A stretch of 64,000 nt of DNA. Source: Polytrichum commune. Taxonomy: Eukaryota; Streptophyta; Polytrichopsida; Polytrichales; Polytrichaceae. Each line of letters opens with the position of its first letter. The stretch's first letter is position 1. The notes beneath the pieces are model-generated. The model made no database searches. It had not been told where the DNA came from and saw only the letters and a program-made list of their open reading frames with translations. Positions 52,768 through 64,000 of this stretch are shown here, piece by piece. Position numbers and translations under genes: made by a program. The DNA lies in the NCBI GenBank assembly GCA_950295325.1, contig OX485807.1:11003001-11067000 (forward strand), given 5' to 3'.

Positions 52768-53998
52768 ATGCAGGTCCCTGATTTATCCTAATACAAATAA
52801 CAACACATAAATGTATTTTATACTACACACCACCAAGTACATATCAAAGTGTGCGGCCCTTTTCTTTTTCTTTTATTTTTGAGACAAACAAAGCATTTGT
52901 TTTTCCTTTTTGGTCAAAACAACATACAAGGCTACATGGTCTCAACATAACAATATTGATAACAACGCTTATTCCAAGTTTATGATGTTGAATCTATTGT
53001 GGTAAGAGAATTACCATGATATAATTCCCGAATACTATCTAATAGATTCCCGACCCCACCCACCCTCCATATTCAATTGGATAATGTTATGGAGAGAGAG
53101 AGAGAGAGAGAACTTTATATGATCAATCTTTTCAGTTTCTAAATATATGACTTCAAGTTTTGTATGATTGTTTGTTTTGTATAATTCAATGTTGCATATT
53201 ACGGTCATAAGTTAGATGGTAGAGAAACATCTACTTCAAGAATGAAGAAAATTTTGAAAAACAATTTAATGTCCAGCCTAAGGAAGTTATTATGTGGGAA
53301 GGGAGTTGCACATATAGTTGAGTGGTAATCACAGGGGGTGCACTCGTTAGAAATGGGAACCACCTGCTTGCATGACCATGAAATTAATACCTTTAGTTTA
53401 CAAGAAACCCCCCTCCTAAACATGATATGTGTACAAATATGTAGCTAGAAAATCCTCATGGAGGTGACTATCAGAATTTTAGAAAACCATGTGAGATTAA
53501 AAAAAAATAGGGTTAATTTAATTCGTTTAATTTTGTTAGATCTACCATAGCATTGGAAATATGTGCCCTACACGAATATATGAAGGGTGGTGGATAATTC
53601 TCCATTTTAGTAATAAATAGAGAAAAATAGGGTCATAAAGATAGGATCCCCCTAAAAGTGTGTAGTAGGATCGCTAGAATAATTAAGGGTTTGACTACTT
53701 GGATGAAGAAGTGTGTAGTTTATGTTCAAATTTGAATCAAGCGCGTTAGCATGGAGGGAAATGTTGTGGGATTTTTTTGGGGGAAGAAATGTGTTGGCGC
53801 TCCTCAATGGCCGTTTAGGGTTTAGGCACGCATGACCATGTTGATGGCACAAATTTGACCAAGTTCGAGACAAAGAGTAATCAGGAGAACTAGTGATCCT
53901 TGCCAACTTGCACAACCGAATTATTCAATTGTGACACACTCATCGTCAAATTCGATCAGCTCAATGCACCTGTGCGGGGCGTCCCCTTCACAAATTGC
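52768..53998. other. No gene recognised; (GA)n at 53092-53112
   Basis: Short open frames on both strands lack any recognisable domain. Confidence 0.5.
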
Positions 53999-54405
53999 AG
54001 TCTCCACTTGTCTCTAGAGGTAAGGTATTCTGGTTTTTTGTTTTGTTTGGAATGTTTTAGGGCAAGGGGATGTTGCATTTGCAATGCATCAAGTTTTGGT
54101 GTAGTCACGTTAGTTGTCACCACATTTTCGTATTTGACCTCGGCGATTTCATAGATTTCGAAGGTTTTTCATCCGATGCAAGATCCTGGTGATAATTGTG
54201 AAAGTATGAAATTTCTCATCAGTAATGACACCCCTGATTGTTTCTAGAGGTTAGGTTTCGGTGTTTGGTACATGTTTTTAGTGTTTTGGGGCAAATGTTT
54301 GCTACCTATCAACATTTGGGGATGCTTCAATTTTTGGTGTAGTCACTGCAGTTATCACAATGCTTTCATATTTGACCTCGGCGCTTTCATAGACGTCAAA
54401 TTTTT
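53999..54405. repeat. Tandem duplication, about 240-bp unit
   Basis: 53999-54170 and 54240-54400 share TCTAGAGGT.AGGT, TTTTGGTGTAGTCAC, and CATATTTGACCTCGGCG.TTTCATAGA. The TATTTGACCTC.CG end recurs a third time at 54410-54430. Confidence 0.75.
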
Positions 54406-57400
54406 TTTCGTATTTGACCTCAACGTTTTCACAAATGTTTGTAGTTTTATGTTAAGCTTCCCTGGGCCATTTCTTATTTGCAATAGAAATGATGATTTGT
54501 TGGAAACAACTGAAGATATGCTTTGCCTCACGTAGATGAACACCGATCTTTTTGGAGGAGAGGGTTTTGTACGTAATGAAGTACGTGCTCCAAGACCACA
54601 ACAAGGGTGGCAATTGGACATCGTTCCATCCCACCTTGTTGTTGATCGTATATGGAGCAAATAATTGTCAAGTGAGAATGAACAATGCATGCATTGCTTG
54701 AAGCATTTTATGTCAATCCATCAATTAATAGACCGTTTTTAATTATTATTATCTTTGTTGAAGCAGAGACCTTGGACTCTCTCCTATAATCCAACAGAGA
54801 ATGCAATATTGCTCTGCATGTACTGATGACTTTGTTTACAAGTGAGTTTGGGGTGCAAGTTGATTGCAAGTTGGAAATAATTTGATCGTGTTGGGTAAGT
54901 GCTCTAAGCGATTTGGGAGGTCCCAACTTATGTTTGATAAAGAATTGGTGGAAATTTTGAGAGAAAATTGCCTTAGTAATTAATACATGAATTAGGGTTT
55001 CAAATGTTTGGTAGGTTTCTAGATGACTCCCATTTTTCATAAATAGTTTGATTTTGAGTACATGGTAGTCGGTGCCATTGTGTGACCAACAAATAATGCA
55101 ATCTTGCTTTGCATGTACAGATGTTAATGGCGGTTCTTATGAACTCAACCTTATTCCCATAGACTTATGGCAGGAGTGAGGTGGCTCAAGAGTCAAAGCG
55201 TGGTTTTTGTAGCATGTTGTACTTAGCAAAAACAAAAACTAGGTAATTATCGGAACTCCAATGCCTACTTGAGGGCTATTTGAATTAGTTCAATATTGCT
55301 TCCAAGAATTGAGAGATTGCTTTAGCGAATGCAACATGAAAGGTCTTGTATAGATTTCTAAATGAGCATGTTCAATTCTCAAAATCTCAAAATCTAGTTT
55401 TTTGGCCATGAAATTATGGGAATTAAAGGTAGCATGTCGTTCATTCTTCATCATGTTTTGTTGTTGCTTTTACTTATCTTGCTAGTAGTGTTTTATATGC
55501 CAACCTTGTATTAATTGCCCTTTTGCTACAACAACCCTTTCTAGATGATCAATGGTACGCTACAACATTTGCCCACCTCACCGTGGTAGACTTGAAGGAT
55601 TGCGCTTCGCCTTGGAGGAAGACAAGGTGGAGTGGTTGGACACTTCGAAGGTTATCCCCCATCATGCCATCAGCTAGTTTTAGATATTCGTCATCATTGG
55701 TGCTAAACCTCTCACAATTTATTAGTCTTATCATGACATTATAAAGGATGTTGAACATATATCTTGATAGTATTGGAAAGTGCATAGTTGTATCCTAACC
55801 CTTCATATTGTAAATGTTTGTTATAAGGTTTAAATGGGACTATAGTTGAATGTGTTTGTGAACATAATTAAAGTAAATGTTTTGAACTTTTTATATTTAG
55901 TTTTCTTGTATTTGAATGCAACCTTGCATTTTCGGAGTAGGTAGTTGTGCAAAATTTCATGTTTTGTCACAACTAATTATATTTCTTGTTTTGTTCTATC
56001 AATGTTTATAACTTGTCTATTTGAGCTTGTATATTTTGTTATCTCCATGTTTATTGGTAGCCCTTTAACTAGTATCCAAGTGTTATTGGTTGTATTTTGA
56101 ATGGTTTAGGACCGGTATTACTAATTAAAACCAAATGAATGATAATTTGAATGGTATGGAGTGTTTGTTGCTCACACAGTCAGTTTCGCAATGCTATAGT
56201 ATTCCGTCCACTATTTGATACTTGTATGATTTATCAAAAAAAATTGTGCCAAAAATTACTTATCTACAAATTTAAAAATAAATATAGGGTGCTAAAAAAT
56301 ACATCAGAATAGCTTTTTATCTACAAATAGGGAGGGAAAAAATGTTGAGAGGTGCATGAATATCCCCTCATTAAATACCCCATTATTGCACGTGCTTATG
56401 AAACGTAAGGGGGTGTGGTTGCCCCAAGAGAAAATCTCCTCAGATGCACATACAAGTGAAAAATAAATATATCATGTAGACCCTAGTCATATGTATATGC
56501 CTAAAAGATGATGTGAAAAATGTGGCTAAAACAATATTAGCAATACTTATTTATTTATCACTAATAAAATTTATGAACACTCGTTCATTCATTGGATGTA
56601 ACTCATACAAATTTGTTCCTACAATATAAGTCATTGTAGCTAAATGCAACGATGGTTTCTAACTCTACCATCAAACTCTAACTCTAAAATTGACCCATTC
56701 TTATTTTGATACCAACATAACCCTATTTTCATATGGGAAAATCAATCCAAAAGGTCACTGGGTTGTTGATACTTAATCCACATATTGCCAATTTTGCTGT
56801 GCATCCCATAGACCCTTCCCAAATACCAAGTCCTTGGCCAATGTTTTGGCTGATTGTTTTTTTTCCCCCTCTTTTCTTCACTCCCTCAACTTATTGCTTG
56901 AGAGGCAAATGATATCGCACAATAAGAAGCCTTTAGGGTTCCCAAAGGGCAATCTTCCCCCTCTCGTCATCCTAAACCTTAAATTTCAGGGATGAATGTG
57001 ATTCACATATTTGATGAAATATTCATTTGGAACGTTTATAAATTACCCATTTCATTATAATCGACTATGGACCTAAAGCTAGAAGTACAACTAGGACTAT
57101 ATGAATAATATGCCTAGTATATTTGCAAAGCTATAATAAAGAATACTATGTATTTTTTGTAACCCCTTGGCACAATAAATACCTTTTTTTGTGCACCCAC
57201 ATGGGTCTGTACGAGCCACATTGAGTGCACCCCTTTGGTGGTAATATGCCAAAGGAAAGGTGGGGAGGGGCAACAATAACATTGATAAATGGATACATAA
57301 AAACATGTGCTATAATGAAATTGGATTCCATTGGGTTGTATGTGCTCAAAAGAAATATATTTTTACAAGATACAAGAAAAAGAACATCAATGTACTACAC

Positions 57401-57462
57401 TAACATGCAATGTATGTTCACCACCTTCTTCCAATTGACATCAACATTGGCTTTAAAGACCA
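54406..57462. other. No gene recognised
   Basis: Long AT-rich interval. Weak duplication near 54795-54850 and 55095-55130 (TGCAAT.TTGCT.TGCATGTAC). No coding, RNA or complete mobile structure supported. Confidence 0.5.
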
Positions 57463-57576
57463 TGAATTAGTCTAGTCCAAGTCATTTGCGATGGATCAAC
57501 GACAAACCTGGAGGGGGTCAAGTTTTTATGTTGGATGGATGAGAAGCACACTTATATACAATAACTTCCTCTCTCC
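57463..57576. repeat. Terminal arm of the GGAGA..TCTCC MITE family
   Basis: GAATTAGTCTAGTCC, TTATGTTGGATGGATGAGAAG, ending TTCCTCTCTCC. Counterpart of 4078-4191. Confidence 0.55.
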
Positions 57577-58258
57577 TGAACTCATCTGCTGCTCGAGAAA
57601 TTTTATTTGATTTTAAAGTTTTTCTCTTTTTGACTTCATTTCATTCACATTATTTTTGAGTGTACAAACCCTGCATATGACCCACAGTCAACCACAAGAA
57701 GTACAAACATATATAAGTACTAGCTTCTGTGAGAACCAAAGAGGACGAACAACTACTTGCCAACAGACTGCTAAAAATTCAATATGTCTCTCAAGATGGT
57801 CCTATCAATTCATTCCAACTACACCAATTGAATTCTAATTGGTTCAATTCAATTAGTGTGGATTGCCATTGAAAGCACACAATTTAACAACTTCTTACAG
57901 AGATCGTAACCTCCCATTGTCAACGTCCTGTTACCTTCTATAAAGCACATATGACCTATTTGTGTTGTACAGCTACACAGCTCCCAACAGTAATCCACAA
58001 CGATTCAATAAACGGTGTAGCAATATTTTACTCAGATTATTTTGATAGAGAAACACACAGTGATAAACATTTTGTCATAGAGAACAAATATGTAAGTAAA
58101 GTCAAGTGCCTGCCATTCCACACACTATGATGCTTGAACATTTTAATCCCTGGAATAAACAGTAGAAGCAATAGAATTCTAACAATCAGCCTAAGAATTT
58201 TAACATTTCGTGGATAATGTAAATCTGCCGATTCATATGAAATATAAAGACTGTAATA
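57577..58258. other. Intergenic, 3' of the DUF952 gene
   Basis: Nothing recognised; likely includes that gene's 3' UTR on the minus strand. Confidence 0.5.
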
Positions 58259-61249
58259 TCAGGAATCTGAGGACCCAAATGGGAGGATGTGCTTGCCATT
58301 CTCCAATTTCACCTTAGCTGATGCCTCCACCGCACTGAGAGGAAGTGGACAAAAAGTTCCAGTAGGCCCATAGAAGTGTGGAAATTTGCCTACTCCCTCA
58401 ACATTGTCATATTGCAATCCATCGCCAAGCTGCCATCAGTGAACATAACACCCACACATAATTATCTGTTCCAATAATTTTCAAATACAGCTGATAATAT
58501 GCTTGGACCAGTGTTTTGTGATAATATGCTTGCCCAAAGCCGCACAAACTGGTCTGCAATGACCAGAGACAATGTGCTTGAAAAGTCTAAAATTCACGAA
58601 AAACGGGACTTCCAACAACATGAAGGTCAAGGACATGAAGACAGTGTAGATCAACAACAAGATGGCACACTAAGAAAAACACTCTGGACATAGAATAAAC
58701 TCAAAACTACGGATTTTGGATTCGTTGGGGAGCACATTTTCGAGAACAGTAGTTCGAAGCATGACCTATATCCTTAAAACTACATGGGTCTTTCAAAAGT
58801 AGGAAAGACCTCCTACGGTCACAGTGAGCAGTTTGTATTTTGGCTCCTATTACAGTCGCAATGTGGGTTTCAACATGCTCCATCATCGGATGGTTTGTGG
58901 GACCCGGGACCCCATGTCGGAACTTGATTCTTTAGGACTAGTAATCCTCTCCCATGCCAATAAGATTGAGCAAAAGGGACAGAAACAAGGAATCTGCATC
59001 ATGACAGAAGTCGAATATTCCCTGGGCACATGGCTCAAGTGCAAACTTATGATTGCATTGGTGCAAAGGAGAAGTCCTCTTGAAGAAGGTTGAACTCTTA
59101 TATAAACTAGATAACCAGCATGAGGAGACTGGAGGACAAGCCATGAGGGTCGCATGATATCTACTCTAGTTGATTATAGGACATGACTGCTCAGCTCATG
59201 GACATAATCTAGGAATTGTGGATATGGCACCTCCATAGATGAAAACATGTGACAAATTTTGATAACCCTTATGCTCTTGGATAAGCGATTAATTATGTGT
59301 GCAGATAACCACTTTCCAATTCTCAAGCATCTAAGTGTTGCAGTGACTAACCTACTTGAGAGTCATACTCATTACGGACAATTGTCCACATGTCAGCTCA
59401 AGTTCACCTACAACTGGCGCTTCTCCTTATCCCCGTGGTTCACAAGCTTAAATGAATTGAAGCCCAATAGGAGATTATTCTTCTCTGTTTCTAGTGCTGC
59501 CATTTGAAAACCCTCATCTCATACTGGGACCCCCTATGATAAAGAGGTAATGTCCTTCACAGTCCTGACCCTTGACAAATGCAAGAAGCTCCTCAACATC
59601 AATACTCACATTCAACATACAGAAAAAAAATACAACTCATTAAGTAAGCAAATTTGGGTAACAGAAAGACCTTGGAAGCATTGATCTTGAGCAGATACAA
59701 GTCATCCCGACCAGCATAGAATCGCGAAAGTGTGCCTACAACCTGAACATCTCAACAAAATCGAATCAGTTGACTTTCTTACTTTTTTAAGAGTCCAATG
59801 CCATTAAACGGATACACCAATACAAAATGTAGACATCAAAAGCCTATCCGTGCAAGCATGCACACACACACATCGCAAAGGCCTCCTCAGTTGCAGGTCC
59901 TTATGCTTTTGCAGATTTGCGCACATCAAAGTTTGAAAATCAATGTCTACTCAATTTTGGAGCAGCTGTGGGCACCTATTACAGCGGATGACGGATCACA
60001 ACCTTTCACATTTGATTTAAGTTTTTACCAATATGAAAGTTCAGAAATACTGCAAATTCTTTGAGAGACAAGTAAGGAATAAGTTAAATTGCAACGCCTG
60101 GGCAATCTGCAAGGCAAAACCCCTACTCCTCGCAAGATCGCGATACCATGGCAACACATGGTTCGATCATAAGTAGGATTCCACAACAATGGAGAACGCA
60201 TTAAAAGCTGTGACCAATAATGTGAGCAATGACTATACAATGCCAAACACAAACACATCGCAATTGCCTCAGAACCAGGTTCTGATACTTTTGCAGAATT
60301 GTGCACATCAAAGTTTGCCATTCAATGTCTACTCAATTATGGAGCAACTGTGAGAAGCCATTCGAGCGGATGGCGGATCACAACATTTCACAATTCTTGT
60401 GTCTCTATGAAAAATCCGAAACACTGCAGATTCTTCGTGAGACAAGTGCTGAAGGAGTTGCATTGTAGCGCCTGAACTATTTTTTTCCAAAATCCTCACC
60501 CCTCGCAAAATCTCGTCGAGAGTAAAGACAACACAGTAATTAAATGAACATACATATACATGGCTGTTGTCAGAGATCGCCGCACAATGTCAACAAACAT
60601 TTCGACTAGCAGTAAGAGTCCATTTCAATGGAGGAAACTGTGATAAACAATGTGAGCCGTGGCTGTATGAAATTCCTCGTGACACAATGTCTACTCAATG
60701 TTGGAGCAGCTGTGGGAAAGCATTACATGAGATTCCGGTACACTGCAGATTCTTCGTGAGACAGGTGAGGAAGAAGTTACATTGCAGCGCCTGGGCGATT
60801 TCTTTTCAACTCCTTACCCCTGGCATGATCTCATAGCGAGAAAACACAACACAAATATATGGATGGCTGTCCCAGTAGAGATGGTTGTCACAGATGTCGC
60901 CACACGATGGCAAAACGTTACTCGAACATACCTAGGATCCCATTACAATGGAGAAAGCAGCATCCAAAGCTGCGACAAACAAGATGAGCCGTGGCTGAGT
61001 GAAATTGGCGGTGGGGGGAGTAAGCAGGGATTAATGCACCTGGGCGGCAGTGCTGAGATGGATGAAGCCACTGGAGGTGTCGAGCGCGCCTCCCTGCAGC
61101 GCTCCTGTGGCCTGTGCCGAGGCCCACTCCTCCTGCGGACATACCCTGTACACCCACTCCTGCGCCATCGCTACGGCCCCGTTCACCGACACCACGGCGC
61201 CGTTCGCCCAATTCTGCGCCATCGCCACGGCTGGCCTTGCGATGGCCAT
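58259..61249 (-). CDS. DUF952 family protein, about 150 aa, three exons
   Basis: Exons: 61249-61040, 59742-59671 and 58429-58259, all joined in phase 0 at GT-AG sites, 453 coding bases. Exon 1 has an Ala-rich start with an internal echo (AVAMAQNW / AVAMAQEW), then the DUF952 beginning VYRVCPQEEWASAQATGAL, GGALDTSSGFIHLSTAAQ. Exon 2 adds VVGTLSRFYAGRDDLYLLKI, and exon 3 YDNVEGVGKFPHFYGPTGTF with a C-terminal LENGKHILPFGSSDS. DUF952 proteins are small alpha/beta proteins of unknown activity; the His residues in FIHLS and FPHFYG are family hallmarks. M1 (61249) is assumed; M10 or M28 are in-frame alternatives, and the last would leave just the domain. No lesion seen. Confidence 0.85.
59030..59560. 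repeat. Dispersed repeat, copy 2 (copy 1 at 3280-3720), in DUF952 intron 2
   Basis: Shares AAGTGCAAACTT.TGATTGCA and the CATACTGGGACCCCCTAT end region with 3280-3720, in the same orientation. Confidence 0.45.
59860..60990. repeat. Tandem array of about 370-bp units in DUF952 intron 1
   Basis: Three to four imperfect units. Recurrent words are CAATGTCTACTCAAT.TTGGAGCA (59942, 60325, 60687), CTGCAGATTCTTCGTGAGACA, TTGCA.CGCCTG and AATGGAG.AA. The last unit ends about 50 bp from the exon 1 donor. Confidence 0.8.
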
Positions 61250-61739
61250 GGCCAGCCTTCATTTACAACCATAAGGCACATCAGGCCGGCGGACACTAAG
61301 GGCCGCTTTACACCTAGAGGCCGGCCCAATTCGTTGTGTAAGAGGCTTGAAATCCTCACTTGTGCTTGGGCAAAAGGTTGAAATCGGCTCTAATTCCTTA
61401 CACCTAGAAGCCGGGCTGATTTGGTAGTATAAATTTTTTAATCAAAAAATGCATGGTCTGATATGGTCCGAGCTCGTTAAATTGGGTGCACCCAAAATGA
61501 AGGGTCAATTCTTGGCCTCAGGGCCAACGTCAAATTTCAACAACAATTTTTTTAAATAAAATATGATTTTTTAAAGCGAACCAAATCCGTTGGATTATGT
61601 GGAATTTGAACAGTTCTTGTGGTTCATCGTTCTCTCTCTCTCTCTCTCTATTTCTTGAAAACTGGAATCTACGAACTCCACACACAAAATTTCTTACGGG
61701 CAGCCCGTCAAAAGAAATTTAATTACTATATAAAATTAG
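61250..61739. other. 5' flank of the DUF952 gene
   Basis: A direct repeat (TTACACCTAGAGGCCGG at about 61310 and TTACACCTAGAAGCCGG at about 61400) and a (TC)n tract at 61631-61649. TAGTATAAATTT at about 61424 is a plausible A/T-rich core on the plus strand. No promoter is proven. Confidence 0.45.
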
Positions 61740-64000
61740 GTGTGCAGACGGGTTAGCATCCCTGACAATCTCGCCTCCTGTGTGTGATGTAGCTCGTAGT
61801 AATAGACAGCACCGAGAGCTCTATACATGCTTACTTCTGTAGTAGCTTTCTACACAGGAATAGAGACTCTCTTGAGCAAGTAGACATAGACGTTGATCTG
61901 CTACTACAGAATTTTGCGGACATAGTGCAGATACCTGCTGAGTAGTGCTCTGCTCAGAGATACCTATTGTTGTTCGGAGAAGCAGCTCTTCGGAGATATG
62001 GCTGTTCTGAGTTGGGACTCTGCTAAACAGTAATACTAAGTTGAACTGGTGTGATGCCTAAAGATAGCTGCAGCATGCACATATTCTGTAGCAAGCACAG
62101 ACTGAATCTAAGGGGCGTAGTAAAGTGGAAGAATAGTTCTCTTGAGAGGGAGTTTAGTTCCGACACAAACTATCACAGACTGTTCACTGAGAGCTTCATA
62201 AGTTCAAGAAATTACAGCTACAGCAAGATGAGCACATCTAACTCATCCAAGGACGAGTTTAAGGTGTTAATCCATGTTTAGTATAACTACACAGTTTATA
62301 CTCATGATGGATAATAGACACATGAATTCTTGCTGTGTACATGATATTATACATATATGAATAATGATGTAAGGTTATATATCAATCTTCCCAAAAAATA
62401 TATATGAAGATGATGTTGAATTTTATCTATTTCCAAGAAAGAGGTATAGCACTTGTTGACATCGATAACAAGTAAGAGGTCCGTTGATACCTGATGTACG
62501 CTCTACTAACTTTTCTTGTAATTGTGGGGAGCATGGGCACAGGTGAGGACCTCTTCTACAAGTGCGGTGCACCTTTCGAAGAAATTGATTACTCACTACA
62601 TTTTTCTGGAAACTTCTCTCTGAAACCCAGAAAATTGATTATCAGAATTATCTTTCTTGATAATTACAGTCTAAATCACACTACAAACTGACTGATACCT
62701 GCGATTGTTTTTCTATATACGACAGTCAGTAGATATGAACATACTATGAAAACTCATCTGCTGCAGAGAGTTCCCAAGATAATTTCCTGCTGAACTGTTT
62801 GATGTGCCTTCAGTTACCGAAGTACTAATACAGCTTGTCTTTGCGGATTATCAGTAACAATGAGAGATAGGGACTTGGAGATGGTGGTTGTAAAAAGTCT
62901 CAAAACTACTTTTCAACCTATACTCTTTCTTACTGAACAATTATGAACTGGACATTAGAATATGTGGCTGAGGACACTAATTTTGAGTATATTCATACCA
63001 AATATACTTCTGATTACAATATTTGTGGTGTTTTGGATAAGAATACTGATGTATAAAGTATTTCAGAGATACTCAGATTTTCGGAATTTCTGGTGATATC
63101 CCCATAGAAATGTTTTTCGAATGTGGGTAATTCCGAAAATAAGCATACCCTGGATATTCTCAGTAACTCTCTGAGAAATGGTCCTACAAACTATACAATT
63201 ATGATGGTTCACCCATAGCTTGATCTTCTCAAAATGAACAATCAAGAACAGATGATCATTTGAGAATTGATCAGTGATATATACTATTGAAGGGTATAAA
63301 GCTTAAGCAGATCCGAAGGATTTCTGATATCTGGTGGAAAATGGGGGAAGAGATATATTATTACGGTTTTTTTAAAAAAAGGGGTCTTACCTCTATGGTG
63401 AAACTATGACCATATGAGCGATATAGACACGGGTAACTCCCGACCTACTGGTTCTTTTATAAACCATGTGAACTAATAATACTGGGACGTTTCCAAGAGA
63501 AATGGTAATAGGGAACCAATGAAGGCGAAGCCAAGAACCAAGGTAGCCCGTTATAGATCACTACTGGAAGATTGTGGTAATTGATATATTACACAGTAAG
63601 CGGTTAAGGTGAAATTCCATGACAGACAATGGGTGTATGAGGATTTCGTAAAGGCATACTAAAGAACTATACAATCGTACTGGAACTATTACATATCTCT
63701 ACTTAATAAAGGCGTTACGTACTGAGAAATGTAACATACCATGAAAATTATCGAGACCCTGCTTTGACAGGGATGTATGTTGTCGCTATTCTACATAACA
63801 TGACTCTACAATAGGAGTAACATAACCTATTGTGACATGACTCTAATCCAGACAAGATTAGTCAGCTCTCTCTCTCCCGCTTTGCTCTAGAATTTGCTTT
63901 TGAGATATACTTAAATGTAACATTCTTGAAAAATTGATTAAAACCTTCTACTAAGACTAGGACACTTAGTATAATCTACACCACAGTTAAAACAATAAAC
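61740..64000. other. Unassigned right end
   Basis: No gene, LTR pair or terminal inverted repeat recognised. The texture differs from the rest of the window: many short GAGATA, CTGCTGAG and TCTGCTCAGAGA echoes at 61900-62010 and multiple in-frame stops. Possibly a decayed retroelement, but no diagnostic motif was found. Confidence 0.4.

Noticed and set aside
60782-61381. 199-codon plus-strand frame
   Set aside because: Antisense to DUF952 exon 1 and its tandem-repeat intron. The minus strand carries the recognisable domain and splice sites.
63400-63470. Faint resemblance to a Copia RNase H motif near 63410-63460
   Set aside because: It matches only with frame changes and many mismatches; no neighbouring Copia domains were found.

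Overview
This is nuclear DNA of a land plant: AT-rich, intron-containing genes with canonical GT-AG splice sites, set among many transposable elements. Four host genes can be supported, all on the minus strand. They are a secreted ginkbilobin-2/DUF26 (antifungal-type) protein (5410-5823), a three-exon Tctex1/DYNLT2B-like dynein light chain (35067-38653), a ten-exon GAUT galacturonosyltransferase of about 737 aa (41231-48070), and a three-exon DUF952 protein (58259-61249). Flowering plants and conifers are generally held to have lost flagellar dyneins, so an intact Tctex1 gene points to a lineage with swimming sperm (cycad, Ginkgo, fern or lycophyte). The single-domain Gnk2-like protein fits that group. 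The species cannot be named from the sequence.

Layout. 1-2167 is a diverged antisense LTR. 2168-15263 holds the Gnk2-like gene, two families of non-autonomous DNA elements, an older LTR-like stretch and a deletion derivative of a pogo/mariner-type element (14124-15263, TA target duplication). 15936-31193 is a PIF/Harbinger element flanked by TAA, with a DDE transposase and a broken partner gene. An 11.5-kb Ty3/Gypsy element (17042-28547) is nested in that partner gene. 31197-34250 holds nested MITEs and a triplicated unit. 35067-61249 carries the dynein light chain, GAUT and DUF952 genes, whose introns are packed with the same MITE families. The right end (61740-64000) is unassigned.

The most unusual object is a small ORF inside the LTR of the Gypsy family. 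The diverged antisense LTR at the left edge encodes 58 aa, and both LTRs of the full-length element encode 70 aa. Over the 20-codon core the two versions differ mostly at synonymous positions, and both run from a conserved start context to an equivalent stop. That is the pattern expected of a protein under selection, in a region usually treated as non-coding.

The window also holds its own before-and-after evidence for one MITE insertion: a filled site at 31674-32087 and an empty related site in GAUT intron 7. Two large palindromic MITEs lie in GAUT introns 1 and 9.

Intron-exon models were built by hand from splice motifs, reading phase and family resemblance. No alignment or expression data were available.
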